DNA of 64,000 nucleotides from Streptosporangium lutulentum. Its GTDB lineage: Bacteria; Actinomycetota; Actinomycetes; Streptosporangiales; Streptosporangiaceae. The position numbers and the translations under genes are program-made. Below, piece by piece: positions 1-8,353 of the stretch. The stretch covers positions 6,572,001-6,636,000 of the forward strand of contig NZ_JAUSQU010000001.1 of the NCBI RefSeq assembly GCF_030811455.1. Direction: 5' to 3'. Under the pieces are notes generated by a model, which was not told the DNA's origin, did not search any database, and worked only from the letters and a program-made list of their open reading frames with translations. Position 1 is the stretch's first letter. Each line of letters starts with the position of its first letter.

Positions 1-841
1 GCGTGGTCTCCCGGTCCGTGACGTACAGGTGCCCGTAGGACACCCCGGAATCCGCGGGCACCCGCTTGGCCAGGGCTATCCGGGCCACCAGGGTCATCGC
101 GGGGCGCAGCCCGAAGTCCCCCAGCTCGGGCACGGGGCTCAGGCCGAAGACCGCGATGCCCGGCCGTACCATGTCGTAGCGCGCCTGCGGCAGGGTCAGC
201 GTCGCCGCCGAGTTGGCGATGTGCTTGACGACGTGAGAGCCCCTGACGCCCGCCTTGTCGGCCATGGCCAGGGCCTCGTCGAAGGCGGCGAGCTGGAGCG
301 CGATGGAGGGATCTCCCGGCATGTCGGCGCAGGCGAAGTGCGACCAGAGACCGACGATCTCGATCGTGCCCTCGGCCTGCTCGGCCAGCGCCCGGTCCAG
401 CAGCGCGGGCCACTCCGCGAGCGCCGCGCCGCCACGCGACATGCCGGTGTCGACCTTCAGGTGCATCCTGGCGACCCTGCCCGCGCGACCGGCGGCTCCG
501 GCGATCGCGTCCACCAGCCCGGGGGAGCCCGCCGACAGCTCCACGTCCTGCCGGACCGCCTCGTCCAGCGGCTCGTTCGGCGGGATGATCCACGACAGGA
601 TGGGCGCGGTGATCCCCGCGGCCCGCAGCTCCAGGGCCTCACGGACGTAGGCGGTGCCCAGGCGGTCGGCCCCGCCCGAAAGGCAGGCCCGCGCACCGGC
701 GACCAACCCGTGCCCGTAGGCGTCGGCCTTGACCGCTGCCATGGTCTCGGCGCCGGGAGCATGGCTCCTGAGCAGCGCGAGATTGTCCCGGATCGCGGAG
801 AGGCTCACCCGAGCCTCGGCAGGAGTCGTTGGAACGCTCAT
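1..841 (-). CDS. alr: Alanine racemase (3' end outside window)
   Basis: PLP-dependent racemase interconverting L- and D-alanine for peptidoglycan synthesis in the cytosol. The visible 280 codons are the N-terminal TIM-barrel part. The PLP lysine sits in the motif AAVKADAYGHG near residue 33, and later motifs include LKVDTGMSRGG and a SHFACAD segment. The start is taken as the ATG at 841, which reads MSVPTTPAEARVSLSAI, the usual short lead into the barrel. The gene runs off the left edge, so the C-terminal beta domain with the catalytic tyrosine is not seen. It lies 17 nt downstream of the NAD(P)HX repair gene on the same strand and is probably cotranscribed with acpS and that gene, a common actinobacterial arrangement. 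Confidence 0.95.
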   Translation of the reverse strand, partial: MSVPTTPAEARVSLSAIRDNLALLRSHAPGAETMAAVKADAYGHGLVAGARACLSGGADRLGTAYVREALELRAAGITAPILSWIIPPNEPLDEAVRQDVELSAGSPGLVDAIAGAAGRAGRVARMHLKVDTGMSRGGAALAEWPALLDRALAEQAEGTIEIVGLWSHFACADMPGDPSIALQLAAFDEALAMADKAGVRGSHVVKHIANSAATLTLPQARYDMVRPGIAVFGLSPVPELGDFGLRPAMTLVARIALAKRVPADSGVSYGHLYVTDRETT

Positions 842-858
842 CCTTCCAGTCTGGCAGG

Positions 859-2331
859 TCAGCCGTCGTCCTGGGGCCGATCCATGATCGCTCTCATCGC
901 CCCGGGGACGGCGTCCACGACGTCCCCCGCGGAGAGCGGACCGCGCCGACCCGCGATTCCGTGGAGGTAGGCGGCGCAGGAGGCCGCGTCGTATCCGCCG
1001 AGCCCCGCGGCCAGGAGCGTACCGGTGAGCCCGGCCAGCACGTCGCCGGTGCCGCCGGTGGCCAGCCACGGGCTGCCGGTGGGGTTGACCCTGACCGGCC
1101 GGCCCTCCTCCGCGACCAGCGTGGTCGAGCCCTTGAGCAGCACGGTCACGCCCAGCTCCGCCGCCGCCCGCCGTACGTGCTCCAGTCCTCGCGCCTCGAT
1201 CCGCTCGCGCGGCACGTCCAGCAGCCGCGACAGCTCGCCCGCGTGCGGAGTGATCAGCACGGGGGCGGTACGGCGGAGCAGCGTCCTGTCCTCGGCGACC
1301 AGCGTCAGCCCGTCGGCGTCCACGAGCACCGGGACGTCGCTCGCCAGCACCGAGCGGGCGATGGCGAGGGCGTCCTCATCCGTGCCGAGCCCGGGCCCGA
1401 GCACCCACGCCTGCACGCGGCCCGCCTCCTCGATCCCCTCCCCCGGCGCGAGGGTCGTGATCACGGTCTCGGGCCAGCGGGCCCGCACCTGCGCCACCGG
1501 CTCGGCGACACCCACGTAGCGGACCATGCCCGCCCCGGCCCGGATCGCCCCGCCCACGGCCAGCACCGCGGCCCCGGTGTAGCGCTCGCTCCCGGCCGCG
1601 ATCCCGACGACGCCCCGGCGGTATTTGTCGGAGGCGGCCCCGGGGACGGGCAGCAGCGACGCCACGTCGTCGTCGGTCAGCGCGGACGCGTCGGGGTCCG
1701 GCAGATGGGGGCCCAGCCCGATGCCGACGAGCTCCGCCCGCCCCGCGTGCCGCGCGCCCGGGTCGACGAGCAGTCCTGTCTTCCACGCCCCGAACGTGAC
1801 GGTGGCGTCCGCCACGACCGCGGCCCCGTCGACCCGCCCGCTGGACGCGTCCACCCCGCTCGGCACGTCCACCGCGACCACCTCGCAGGGCGCGTCGCTC
1901 GCGAGCCGGGCGAGGGTCGCGTACGGCTCGCGCAGGGGTCCGGTCCCGCCGATCCCGACCAGCCCGTCCACCACCAGGCGTGCCGCCCCGATGAGTTCGC
2001 GCGCCGCGGCGTCGTCGTGGAATTCCGAGGCGCGGCCACCCGCCCGGCGCAGAGCCTTCAGCCCCCCGGCGTGGACCCGCGATCCGGCGATGATCGCGTC
2101 CACCCTGGCTCCCCTGGACGCCAGGCGCGCTCCGGCGTAGAGGGCGTCGCCGCCGTTGTCGCCGCCGCCGACGAGCAGCACGACGCGGGAGCCGTACACC
2201 GCGCCGAGCATCCTGGCGCAGATCACGGCGAGCCCGGTGGCCGCCCGCTGCATGAGGGTGCCCTCGGGCACCGTCGCCATCAGTGCCGCCTCGGCCGCCC
2301 TGATCTGACCGGAGGTGTACGCGGTCCGCAT
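859..2331 (-). CDS. nnr: Bifunctional NAD(P)H-hydrate epimerase / ADP-dependent dehydratase
   Basis: Metabolite-repair enzyme of 490 aa that epimerises damaged NAD(P)HX and dehydrates the S form back to NAD(P)H. The N-terminal half (about 1-215) is the YjeF_N epimerase, with GGGDNGGDALYAG near residue 55, DGLVGIG, and VAVDVPSGVDASSG. The C-terminal half (about 225-490) is the ribokinase-like dehydratase, with GSERYTGAAVLA, VLGPGLGTD, LITPHAGELSRLL and the ATP/ADP-site motif TGGTGDVLAG. Both domains look complete. It lies between acpS and alr with gaps of 10 and 17 nt, so operon expression is likely. Confidence 0.95.
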   Translation of the reverse strand: MRTAYTSGQIRAAEAALMATVPEGTLMQRAATGLAVICARMLGAVYGSRVVLLVGGGDNGGDALYAGARLASRGARVDAIIAGSRVHAGGLKALRRAGGRASEFHDDAAARELIGAARLVVDGLVGIGGTGPLREPYATLARLASDAPCEVVAVDVPSGVDASSGRVDGAAVVADATVTFGAWKTGLLVDPGARHAGRAELVGIGLGPHLPDPDASALTDDDVASLLPVPGAASDKYRRGVVGIAAGSERYTGAAVLAVGGAIRAGAGMVRYVGVAEPVAQVRARWPETVITTLAPGEGIEEAGRVQAWVLGPGLGTDEDALAIARSVLASDVPVLVDADGLTLVAEDRTLLRRTAPVLITPHAGELSRLLDVPRERIEARGLEHVRRAAAELGVTVLLKGSTTLVAEEGRPVRVNPTGSPWLATGGTGDVLAGLTGTLLAAGLGGYDAASCAAYLHGIAGRRGPLSAGDVVDAVPGAMRAIMDRPQDDG

Positions 2332-2341
2332 TCCACCGAAT

Positions 2342-2692
2342 CTAACCTTCGGCGATCACGTAGGCGATGGCGACGCCCCCGTCATGGGTCAGGGAAATAT
2401 GCCAGCGGGTGACTCCCAGGGTCCGGGCGACCTCCGCCACCCGGCCCGTCACCCGCAACTCCGGCCGCCCGTGCTCCCCGCTCAGCACCTCGGCGTCCAG
2501 GTGCCGCAGGCCGGGCGGTGCGCCCAGCGCCTTGGCCACGGCCTCCTTGGCCGCGAACCTCGCCGCCAGGGAGGCCGTCGCCAGCACGCCCTCGGCTTGG
2601 GTGAACAACCGCGCCCTCAGCGCGGGCGTCCGCGTCAGAGTCGCCTCGAACCTGGCCACGTCCACGACGTCGACGCCGATTCCAACGATCAT
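2342..2692 (-). CDS. acpS: Holo-[acyl-carrier-protein] synthase
   Basis: Small (116 aa) type-I 4'-phosphopantetheinyl transferase that transfers phosphopantetheine from CoA to acyl carrier proteins. The family signatures are present: GIGVDVVDVARFE at residues 4-16 with the Mg-binding Asp, FAAKEAVAKALG with the second acidic residue, and WHISLTHDGGVAIAYV at the C-terminus. The ATG at 2692 gives the canonical MIVGIGVD start. A -10-like box ends 6 nt upstream and there is no Shine-Dalgarno sequence, so translation from a leaderless mRNA is likely. It is the first gene of a probable acpS-nnr-alr operon. Confidence 0.95.
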   Translation of the reverse strand: MIVGIGVDVVDVARFEATLTRTPALRARLFTQAEGVLATASLAARFAAKEAVAKALGAPPGLRHLDAEVLSGEHGRPELRVTGRVAEVARTLGVTRWHISLTHDGGVAIAYVIAEG

Positions 2693-2698
2693 TCGCCT

Positions 2699-2704
2699 AG
2701 GCTA
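2699..2704 (-). promoter_or_regulatory. -10-like box for leaderless acpS
   Basis: Read on the minus strand the hexamer is TAGCCT. Six bases (AGGCGA) separate it from the acpS ATG at 2692. A TANNNT box at this spacing puts the transcription start on or next to the start codon, the usual layout of leaderless actinobacterial genes. No convincing -35 was picked. Confidence 0.5.
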
Positions 2705-2890
2705 GGCCGTTGTCCCGCCTGCGAGGCGAACGGTCCGAAGGGTCCGGCGGCGACCCGCCACGGCGGGACGGATTCATTTCGCGTTAACCGGCTCACACCC
2801 AAACGGCCATAGGGCATGAACTATCAATTAATCGGACAAAAGTGCAGTATAGTTCTTTTCCCACTTTCGGCCCTCACTAATCCATAGGAG

Positions 2891-2911
2891 TTATCCACAG
2901 GTTGTGGATTG
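2891..2911. promoter_or_regulatory. DnaA-box-like inverted pair in AT-rich spacer
   Basis: TTATCCACA at 2891-2899 matches the DnaA box consensus exactly. TGTGGATTG at 2903-2911 is an inverted second box with two mismatches. Together they form a 7-bp inverted repeat (ATCCACA / TGTGGAT) with a 3-nt gap. The spacer between acpS and the next plus-strand gene (2693-2972) is unusually AT-rich for this genome. Only the sequence match is certain; binding and role are inferred. Confidence 0.5.
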
Positions 2912-2972
2912 TGGCCCGAATCCCCAGGCAGACCGGCCTAAAGCGACTATTTAGATCTTTCCATCCTATGAT

Positions 2973-3461
2973 GTGATCTTGGTCACCTTATTCGCCTTCA
3001 TGGCCGTCACGCTGACGGCGGCCGGGGCCCTTCGCTGGTCCGGCGAGGTCCGCCCGCACAGGATCACCGCCTTCTCCCGGCGGCAGGCGCTGATCGTCAC
3101 TCCCGCCGCGGAGCCGGTCGTCCGCGACTATCTGCGGATCACCCGTATGTGGCGGTCGGCGGGGCTGGTGGCGGGGATCGCCTTTCCCACCGTGGGGACG
3201 GGCGGCTTCGGCTCCTTCGCGTTCGCCCCCTCCGACGTGGTCGCGGCCGTGCTCGCCACCCGGTCCCGTTCCGCCCACGTGCTGGCCACCGGTTGCGCGG
3301 TCGTCGCGCTCGACGGTCTCCTGCCGGACTCCTTCCCCTTGCCGGGCGGGGGTTCCCTTCCGGCCGGGCTCCTCGGGGCGGCGGTGGCGATCGCCGCCCT
3401 GATCGTGGGCACGCAACCGTGGGCGATCAATGTGACGACCGCCGCCCCTACTCCACCGTGA
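2973..3461 (+). CDS. Hypothetical small membrane protein
   Basis: A 162-aa protein I do not recognise. It starts with a hydrophobic segment (about 1-20) and has further hydrophobic stretches near residues 65-85 and 125-147, suggesting three to four membrane segments with a basic loop after the first. The GTG at 2973 directly abuts a TATGAT hexamer (2967-2972). If that hexamer is the -10, the real start may be the ATG at 3000, giving 153 aa. The 3' end overlaps the convergent glmS by 14 nt. Codon use looks coding, with GC-rich third positions, but no family motif is visible. Confidence 0.55.
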   Translation: MILVTLFAFMAVTLTAAGALRWSGEVRPHRITAFSRRQALIVTPAAEPVVRDYLRITRMWRSAGLVAGIAFPTVGTGGFGSFAFAPSDVVAAVLATRSRSAHVLATGCAVVALDGLLPDSFPLPGGGSLPAGLLGAAVAIAALIVGTQPWAINVTTAAPTPP

Positions 3462-5292
3462 CCGACTTGGCCAGGTTGCGGGGCTGGTCGACGTCGTGGC
3501 CCTTGGCGGCGGCCAGCTCGCAGGCGAAGACCTGGAGCGGCACCGTGGCGACCAGCGGCTGGAGCAGGGTCGGCACGGCCGGGATCCGGATCAGCGTGTC
3601 GGCGTAGGGCTCGACCGCGGTGTCGCCCTCCTCGGCGATGACGATGGTTCTCGCGCCCCGGGCCCGGATCTCCTGGATGTTCGAGACGATCTTGTCGTGG
3701 ATCACGCGCTGGCCGACCGGGGACGGGACGACGACCACGACCGGGAGCCCCTTGTCGATCAGCGCGATCGGGCCGTGCTTGAGCTCGCCCGCCGCGAAAC
3801 CCTCGGCGTGCATGTAGGCCAGTTCCTTGAGCTTCAACGCCCCCTCCAGCGCGACGGGGAACCCCACGTGCCTGCCGAGGAAGAGCACGCATCGCTCGGC
3901 GGCCAGCGACCTGGCCAGTGCGCGGACCGGCTCCACGGTCCCGAGCACCTCGCTCACCTTGGACGGCATCTCGGACAGCCGGGCCATGATCTGGGAGATC
4001 TCGTCACCGAACTTCATGCCCCGGACCTGGGCGAGGTAGAGCGCCACGAGATAGCAGGCGACGAGCTGGGTGAGGAAGGCCTTGGTGGAGGCGACCGCGA
4101 TCTCCGGGCCCGCGTGGGTGTAGAGGACGGCGTCGGACTCGCGCGAGATCGTGGAGCCGTTCACGTTGCAGACGGCCAGCACCCGGGATCGCTGGTCGCG
4201 CGCGTGCCGTACGGCCATGAGCGTGTCCATGGTCTCGCCGGACTGGCTGATCACCAGGATCAGCGTGTCGCGGTTGAGAATCGGGTCCCGGTAACGGAAC
4301 TCACTGGCCAGCTCGACCTCGCACGGCACCCCCGCCCAGTGTTCAATCGCATATTTCGCGATAAGTCCGGCGTGATAGGAGGTTCCGCACGCGACCACGA
4401 TGATCTTCGTGATGTCCCGCAGCTCCTGGTCCGACAGCCGCATCTCGTCCAGCACCAGCAGGCCGTCCGGGCCGACCCTGCCCAGCAGCGTGTCCGCGAC
4501 GGCCTGAGGCTGCTCGGCGATCTCCTTGAGCATGAAGTAGTCGTAGCCGCCCTTCTCTGCGGCCGAGGCGTCCCAGTTGACGCGGTAGTCCCTCGTCCCG
4601 GCGGGACGACCGTGGAAGTCGGTGATCGTGATCCCCGACGGCCGCAGCTCGACCACCTGGTCCTGTCCCAGCTCGACCGCCTCGCGCGTGTAGGCGATGA
4701 ACGCCGCGACGTCCGACCCGAGGAAGTTCTCCCCCTCCCCCCGCCCGACCACCAGCGGCGAGTTCCTTCGCGCTCCCACCACCACCCCCGGCTCGTCCAT
4801 CGAGACCGCGAGCAGTGTGAACGCCCCCTCCAGTCGCAGGCACACCCGGCGCATCGCCTCCGCCAGGCCGCCGACGGCGAACTCCTCCAGCAGGTGCGCC
4901 ACCACCTCGGTGTCGGTCTCGGAGACGAGCTTGTGCCCCTCGCTCTCCAGCTCCGTCCTGAGCGCGGCGAAGTTCTCGATGATCCCGTTGTGGATGACCG
5001 CGATCCGCTCGTCGCAGTCGGTGTGCGGGTGGGCGTTGCGGTCGGTCGGCGCACCGTGGGTGGCCCACCGGGTGTGCCCGATCCCCGCCGTCGCCGGCGG
5101 GGAGGGCCGCGAGACCAGAATGGACCGCAGATTGGCCAGTTTCCCCGCCCGTTTCTCCACGATCAGGTCGCCGTCGTCTCCGACCAGGGCGATTCCCGCC
5201 GAGTCGTACCCGCGGTATTCCAACCGCCCGAGCCCCTCGACCGCGACCTCGACCGCCTGCCGGTGACCGGTATATCCCACTATTCCGCACAT
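3448..5292 (-). CDS. glmS: Glutamine--fructose-6-phosphate aminotransferase (isomerising)
   Basis: First committed step of UDP-GlcNAc synthesis: fructose-6-P plus Gln gives glucosamine-6-P. The 614-aa product has the N-terminal nucleophile amidotransferase domain (1-220), two SIS sugar-isomerase domains (about 290-600; SQSGETMDT) and the family C-terminus DVDQPRNLAKSVTVE. The start is placed at the ATG at 5292 so that the protein begins Met-Cys-Gly-Ile-Val, because the catalytic Cys must become residue 1 after Met removal. A TTG six bases upstream would bury it. An AAGGGGG ribosome-binding site lies about 8 nt before this ATG. It is divergent from coaA. No glmS-ribozyme-like element was recognised upstream. 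Confidence 0.97.
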   Translation of the reverse strand: MCGIVGYTGHRQAVEVAVEGLGRLEYRGYDSAGIALVGDDGDLIVEKRAGKLANLRSILVSRPSPPATAGIGHTRWATHGAPTDRNAHPHTDCDERIAVIHNGIIENFAALRTELESEGHKLVSETDTEVVAHLLEEFAVGGLAEAMRRVCLRLEGAFTLLAVSMDEPGVVVGARRNSPLVVGRGEGENFLGSDVAAFIAYTREAVELGQDQVVELRPSGITITDFHGRPAGTRDYRVNWDASAAEKGGYDYFMLKEIAEQPQAVADTLLGRVGPDGLLVLDEMRLSDQELRDITKIIVVACGTSYHAGLIAKYAIEHWAGVPCEVELASEFRYRDPILNRDTLILVISQSGETMDTLMAVRHARDQRSRVLAVCNVNGSTISRESDAVLYTHAGPEIAVASTKAFLTQLVACYLVALYLAQVRGMKFGDEISQIMARLSEMPSKVSEVLGTVEPVRALARSLAAERCVLFLGRHVGFPVALEGALKLKELAYMHAEGFAAGELKHGPIALIDKGLPVVVVVPSPVGQRVIHDKIVSNIQEIRARGARTIVIAEEGDTAVEPYADTLIRIPAVPTLLQPLVATVPLQVFACELAAAKGHDVDQPRNLAKSVTVE

Positions 5293-5363
5293 GGCCAACC
5301 CCCTTCACCTTGAGAGATCGGCCGCCGCGCCTATGGAGAACCCCCGTGGGAGCTCAAGATTCC

Positions 5364-5379
5364 TGCCCGGCGCCGGGCA
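5364..5379. promoter_or_regulatory. 16-nt perfect palindrome between glmS and coaA
   Basis: TGCCCGGCGCCGGGCA is its own reverse complement and lies in the 138-nt divergent spacer between glmS (minus) and coaA (plus). Its position would suit an operator acting on either gene. In GC-rich DNA such palindromes also occur by chance, so function is only a suggestion. Confidence 0.3.
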
Positions 5380-5416
5380 ACGCCGTCCCCCCCGAAAGGC
5401 GCCGCCGGGCGATCAG

Positions 5417-5422
5417 TAGGCT
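5417..5422 (+). promoter_or_regulatory. -10-like box upstream of coaA
   Basis: TAGGCT lies 8 nt before the coaA ATG and there is no Shine-Dalgarno sequence between them. This fits a leaderless or near-leaderless transcript. Confidence 0.4.
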
Positions 5423-5430
5423 TCCTGACT

Positions 5431-6366
5431 ATGGCCAACGAGGTGGACACGGCGTCACCATACGTGCAGCTGAGCCGGGCGCAGTGGAGCGAGCTCCGCA
5501 AGAACACGCCGCTGACGCTCACCGCGGACGAACTCGAAGAACTGCGCGGCGTCGACGATCCGATAAACCTCGCCGAGGTCACCGACATCTACCTGCCGCT
5601 CACCCGGCTGCTGAACCTGCACTTCACCGGGGCCAGGGAGCGCAGCAGGGCGCTCAACACCTTCCTCGGGGCCAGCCAGCGGCCCGCGCCGTACATCCTG
5701 GGCATCGCGGGCAGCGTCGCGGTCGGCAAGTCCACCACCGCCCGGCTGCTCCACACCCTGCTGGCCCGCTGGCCGGAACATCCCCGGGTGGAGCTGATCA
5801 CCACCGACAGCTTCCTCTACCCGAACAAGGTCCTCACCGAGAAGGACATCATGCACAGGAAGGGCTTTCCGGAGAGCTACGACCGGAGGGCCCTCGTCAG
5901 GTTCGTCGCCGACGTCAAGGCCGGGCTGCCCGAGGTCACGGCTCCGGTCTACAGCCACCTGGAGTACGACATCGTGCCCGGCGCGGCCCAGGTCGTGCAC
6001 CGGCCCGACATCCTCATCGTCGAGGGCCTCAACGTCCTGCAGCCCGCCCCGCCCACCGCGCTCGCGGTCAACGACTACTTCGACTTCTCCATCTACGTGG
6101 ACGCCAAGGTCGAGCACATCCGCAACTGGTACGTGGACCGCTTCCACAAGCTCCGGCGGACGGCCTTCGAGGACCCCAAGTCCTACTTCAAATACCTCGC
6201 CGAGCTGTCGGCCGAGGAGGCGACCACGTTCGCCGAGAACGTGTGGCGCGACATCAACGAGCGCAACCTCGTGGAGAACATCGTCCCCACCCGGGGCCGG
6301 GCCGGCCTGGTGCTGTACAAGGGCGCGGACCACTCGATCCAGCGTCTGAGACTCCGCCGCATCTGA
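5431..6366 (+). CDS. coaA: Type I pantothenate kinase
   Basis: Phosphorylates pantothenate with ATP, the first and controlling step of CoA synthesis. The 311-aa length is typical of the prokaryotic type I (P-loop) family. The Walker A motif GIAGSVAVGKSTT lies at residues 91-103. Other family features are ITTDSFLYPN, RKGFPESYDRRALVRF and the C-terminal half reading FDFSIYVDA and RNWYVDRF. The start ATG gives MANEVDTASPYVQLSRAQW, the usual N-terminus in actinomycetes. It diverges from glmS and is followed 50 nt later by a DUF389 gene with its own -10-like box. Confidence 0.96.
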   Translation: MANEVDTASPYVQLSRAQWSELRKNTPLTLTADELEELRGVDDPINLAEVTDIYLPLTRLLNLHFTGARERSRALNTFLGASQRPAPYILGIAGSVAVGKSTTARLLHTLLARWPEHPRVELITTDSFLYPNKVLTEKDIMHRKGFPESYDRRALVRFVADVKAGLPEVTAPVYSHLEYDIVPGAAQVVHRPDILIVEGLNVLQPAPPTALAVNDYFDFSIYVDAKVEHIRNWYVDRFHKLRRTAFEDPKSYFKYLAELSAEEATTFAENVWRDINERNLVENIVPTRGRAGLVLYKGADHSIQRLRLRRI

Positions 6367-6404
6367 CGGCCGGACAGGGGCTTCAGGCCCCGCGACGCAG
6401 GCCC

Positions 6405-6410
6405 TAGGGT
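6405..6410 (+). promoter_or_regulatory. -10-like box for leaderless DUF389 gene
   Basis: TAGGGT lies exactly 6 nt before the GTG start at 6417, with no Shine-Dalgarno sequence between them. This is the same geometry as at acpS and other genes in this window. Confidence 0.45.
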
Positions 6411-6416
6411 TGGGCT

Positions 6417-7364
6417 GTGCTGCATCTACGTGTGATCAGTCCGCCGGAACTGTCAGACGGGGTGCTGGAGGTGCTCGACGAGGCCGTCGGCGTCGTCAAC
6501 CTCGTGGTGCTGCCCGGTGCGGCCCGCTCCCCCCGGGGCGACCTGATCCAGGTCGATGTCGCCCGGGAGGCCGCCAACGAGGTGATCGAGGCGCTCCGGT
6601 CTCTCGGCCTGTGCACGGAGGGCTCGATCTCGGTCGAAGAGGTCGACCTGTCGATCTCCGAGGCGGCCGATCGCGCCCAGGAGGCGGCGCCGGGCGACGG
6701 GGACGACGCCGTGATCTGGGCGGAGTTCTCCCAGCAGGCCGAGGACGACTCCAGGCTCACCTGGGCCTTTCTGGCGTTTCTCGCGATCGCCACGCAGCTC
6801 GCGGCGATCGGCGTGATCACCAACTCTCCGATCCTGATCGTCGGCGCGATGGTGCTCGGGCCGGAGTTCGGCGCGATCGCGGCTGTCTGCTTCGGTCTGC
6901 TGCGGCGCGACGGGCACCTGATCGGCCGTGCCCTGCGGGCGCTGGCCATCGGTTTCACGGTCGCCATCGCGCTCACCTTCGCCTGCGCCCTGGCCGCCCG
7001 CTGGCTCGGCTGGATCGACCCCTCCTCGTTGATCGACCATCGGGAGATCAATTTCATCGTAAAACCCGATAAATGGTCGTTCATTGTGGCATTGCTCGCC
7101 GGCGCGGCCGGGGTACTCTCGGTCACCGCGGGCAAGTCGTCGGCCCTGGTCGGCGTCTTCATCTCGGTGACCACGGTCCCGGCCGCCGGATACTTCGCGG
7201 TGGCCGGAGCGCTCGGCCGCTGGAGCGACATGGCGGGATCGTCGGCCCAGCTCGGAGTGAACATCGCGGGCATGATCATCTCCGGCACGGTGACGCTACT
7301 CGTCCAAAAGGCCTACTGGTCATCATTCGATATGCGACTTTCGGCGCGGCCGAGGCGCATATAG
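6417..7364 (+). CDS. DUF389 family integral membrane protein
   Basis: A 315-aa protein. The N-terminal soluble domain (about 1-115) starts MLHLRVISPPELSDGVLEVL and resembles a small alpha/beta domain. It is followed by roughly six hydrophobic segments between residues 118 and 300. The membrane part carries the DUF389-type motif NSPILIVGAMVLGPEFGAI, in which Pro and Gly break the helices. The molecular role of the family is not established; the protein is presumably in the cytoplasmic membrane. The GTG start is supported by the upstream TAGGGT box. It lies between coaA and the ABC cluster on the same strand. Confidence 0.8.
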   Translation: MLHLRVISPPELSDGVLEVLDEAVGVVNLVVLPGAARSPRGDLIQVDVAREAANEVIEALRSLGLCTEGSISVEEVDLSISEAADRAQEAAPGDGDDAVIWAEFSQQAEDDSRLTWAFLAFLAIATQLAAIGVITNSPILIVGAMVLGPEFGAIAAVCFGLLRRDGHLIGRALRALAIGFTVAIALTFACALAARWLGWIDPSSLIDHREINFIVKPDKWSFIVALLAGAAGVLSVTAGKSSALVGVFISVTTVPAAGYFAVAGALGRWSDMAGSSAQLGVNIAGMIISGTVTLLVQKAYWSSFDMRLSARPRRI

Positions 7365-7435
7365 GGGTTACCCCTGTCTTTACGGATGAGGGGAGACTCA
7401 TTCGTCTGACGGAGGAATTTACGACACGCGGTAGA

Positions 7436-7441
7436 TAGTGT
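7436..7441 (+). promoter_or_regulatory. -10-like box before the ABC operon
   Basis: TAGTGT (with an overlapping TAGATA at 7432) ends 6 nt before the ATG of the first ATPase gene at 7448. No ribosome-binding site lies between them. It is the only promoter-like element seen for the four-gene ABC operon. Confidence 0.4.
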
Positions 7442-7447
7442 CCGAGC

Positions 7448-8353
7448 ATGACTATCCTCGCCACCGAGGGACTAACCAGACGCTTCCCCCGAGTGACGGC
7501 GCTCGATCAGCTCACCCTGACCATCGGCTCCGGCGTGACAGGCCTGGTCGGTGCCAACGGTGCGGGCAAATCGACGCTGATCAAGATCTTGCTGGGTTTG
7601 CTCGAACCTTCCGGCGGAAGCGCCCAGGTGCTCGGCATGGACGTGACGACCAGGGGAGCCGAGATCCGCAGGGTCGTGGGTTACATGCCCGAACACGACT
7701 GCCTGCCACCCGACCTGTCCGCCACCGAGTTCACCGTGCACATGGCCCAGATGTCGGGTCTGACCCGCACCGCCGCCCGGGAACGCGCCGCCGACGTACT
7801 GCGCCACGTGGGACTCTACGAGGAGCGCTACCGCGCGATGGGCGGTTACTCCACCGGCATGAAACAGCGGGTCAAGCTGGCCCAGGCCCTGGTGCACGAC
7901 CCGCGCCTGGTCCTCCTGGACGAGCCCACCAACGGCCTCGACCCACAGGGACGCGACGAGATGCTCGCGCTGATCCGCAGGATCGGCTCCGAGTTCGGCA
8001 TCAGCGTGCTGGTCACCTCCCACCTGCTGGGCGAGCTGGAACGGGTCTGCGACCACGTCATCGTGATCGACGGCGGCAAGCTGCTGCGTTCCTCGGCCAT
8101 CGGTGAGTTCACCCAGAACACCCAGACCGTCACGGTCGAGGTGGAGGACGGCCAGGACGCCCTGGCGGCCCGCCTCACCGAACTGGGCGAGACCGTCGCC
8201 TTCCACGGCCGCCTGCTCCTGGTCGACATCCGCGCGCCGGAGACCTTCGACACGCTCCGCGACGTGGTCTGCGAGCTCGACCTCGGTCTCATCCGCATGG
8301 AGCAGGGCCGCCAGCGCATCGAGGACGTCTTCCGGGAGCCCGTCAATGTCTGA
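7448..8353 (+). CDS. ABC transporter ATP-binding protein (first unit)
   Basis: Cytosolic nucleotide-binding subunit of 301 aa. Walker A is GANGAGKST at residues 35-43. The ABC signature region reads YSTGMKQRVKLAQALV, Walker B is LVLLDEPTNGLDP, and the H-loop is VTSHLLGELE. The last 80 residues form a regulatory tail ending in EDVFREPVNV, as in CcmA/NatA-like exporter ATPases. It overlaps the following permease gene by 8 nt (ATGTCTGA), so the two are translationally coupled. The substrate is unknown; the class mainly includes exporters of drugs, lipids or peptides. Confidence 0.93.
   Translation: MTILATEGLTRRFPRVTALDQLTLTIGSGVTGLVGANGAGKSTLIKILLGLLEPSGGSAQVLGMDVTTRGAEIRRVVGYMPEHDCLPPDLSATEFTVHMAQMSGLTRTAARERAADVLRHVGLYEERYRAMGGYSTGMKQRVKLAQALVHDPRLVLLDEPTNGLDPQGRDEMLALIRRIGSEFGISVLVTSHLLGELERVCDHVIVIDGGKLLRSSAIGEFTQNTQTVTVEVEDGQDALAARLTELGETVAFHGRLLLVDIRAPETFDTLRDVVCELDLGLIRMEQGRQRIEDVFREPVNV

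Noticed and set aside
2891..2911. Possible replication origin
   Set aside because: Only one exact DnaA box and one imperfect partner, with no dnaA/dnaN/recF neighbourhood, so it is not an oriC.
3496..5313. 605-codon frame opposite glmS
   Set aside because: Antisense shadow of a clear glmS gene with no recognisable family.
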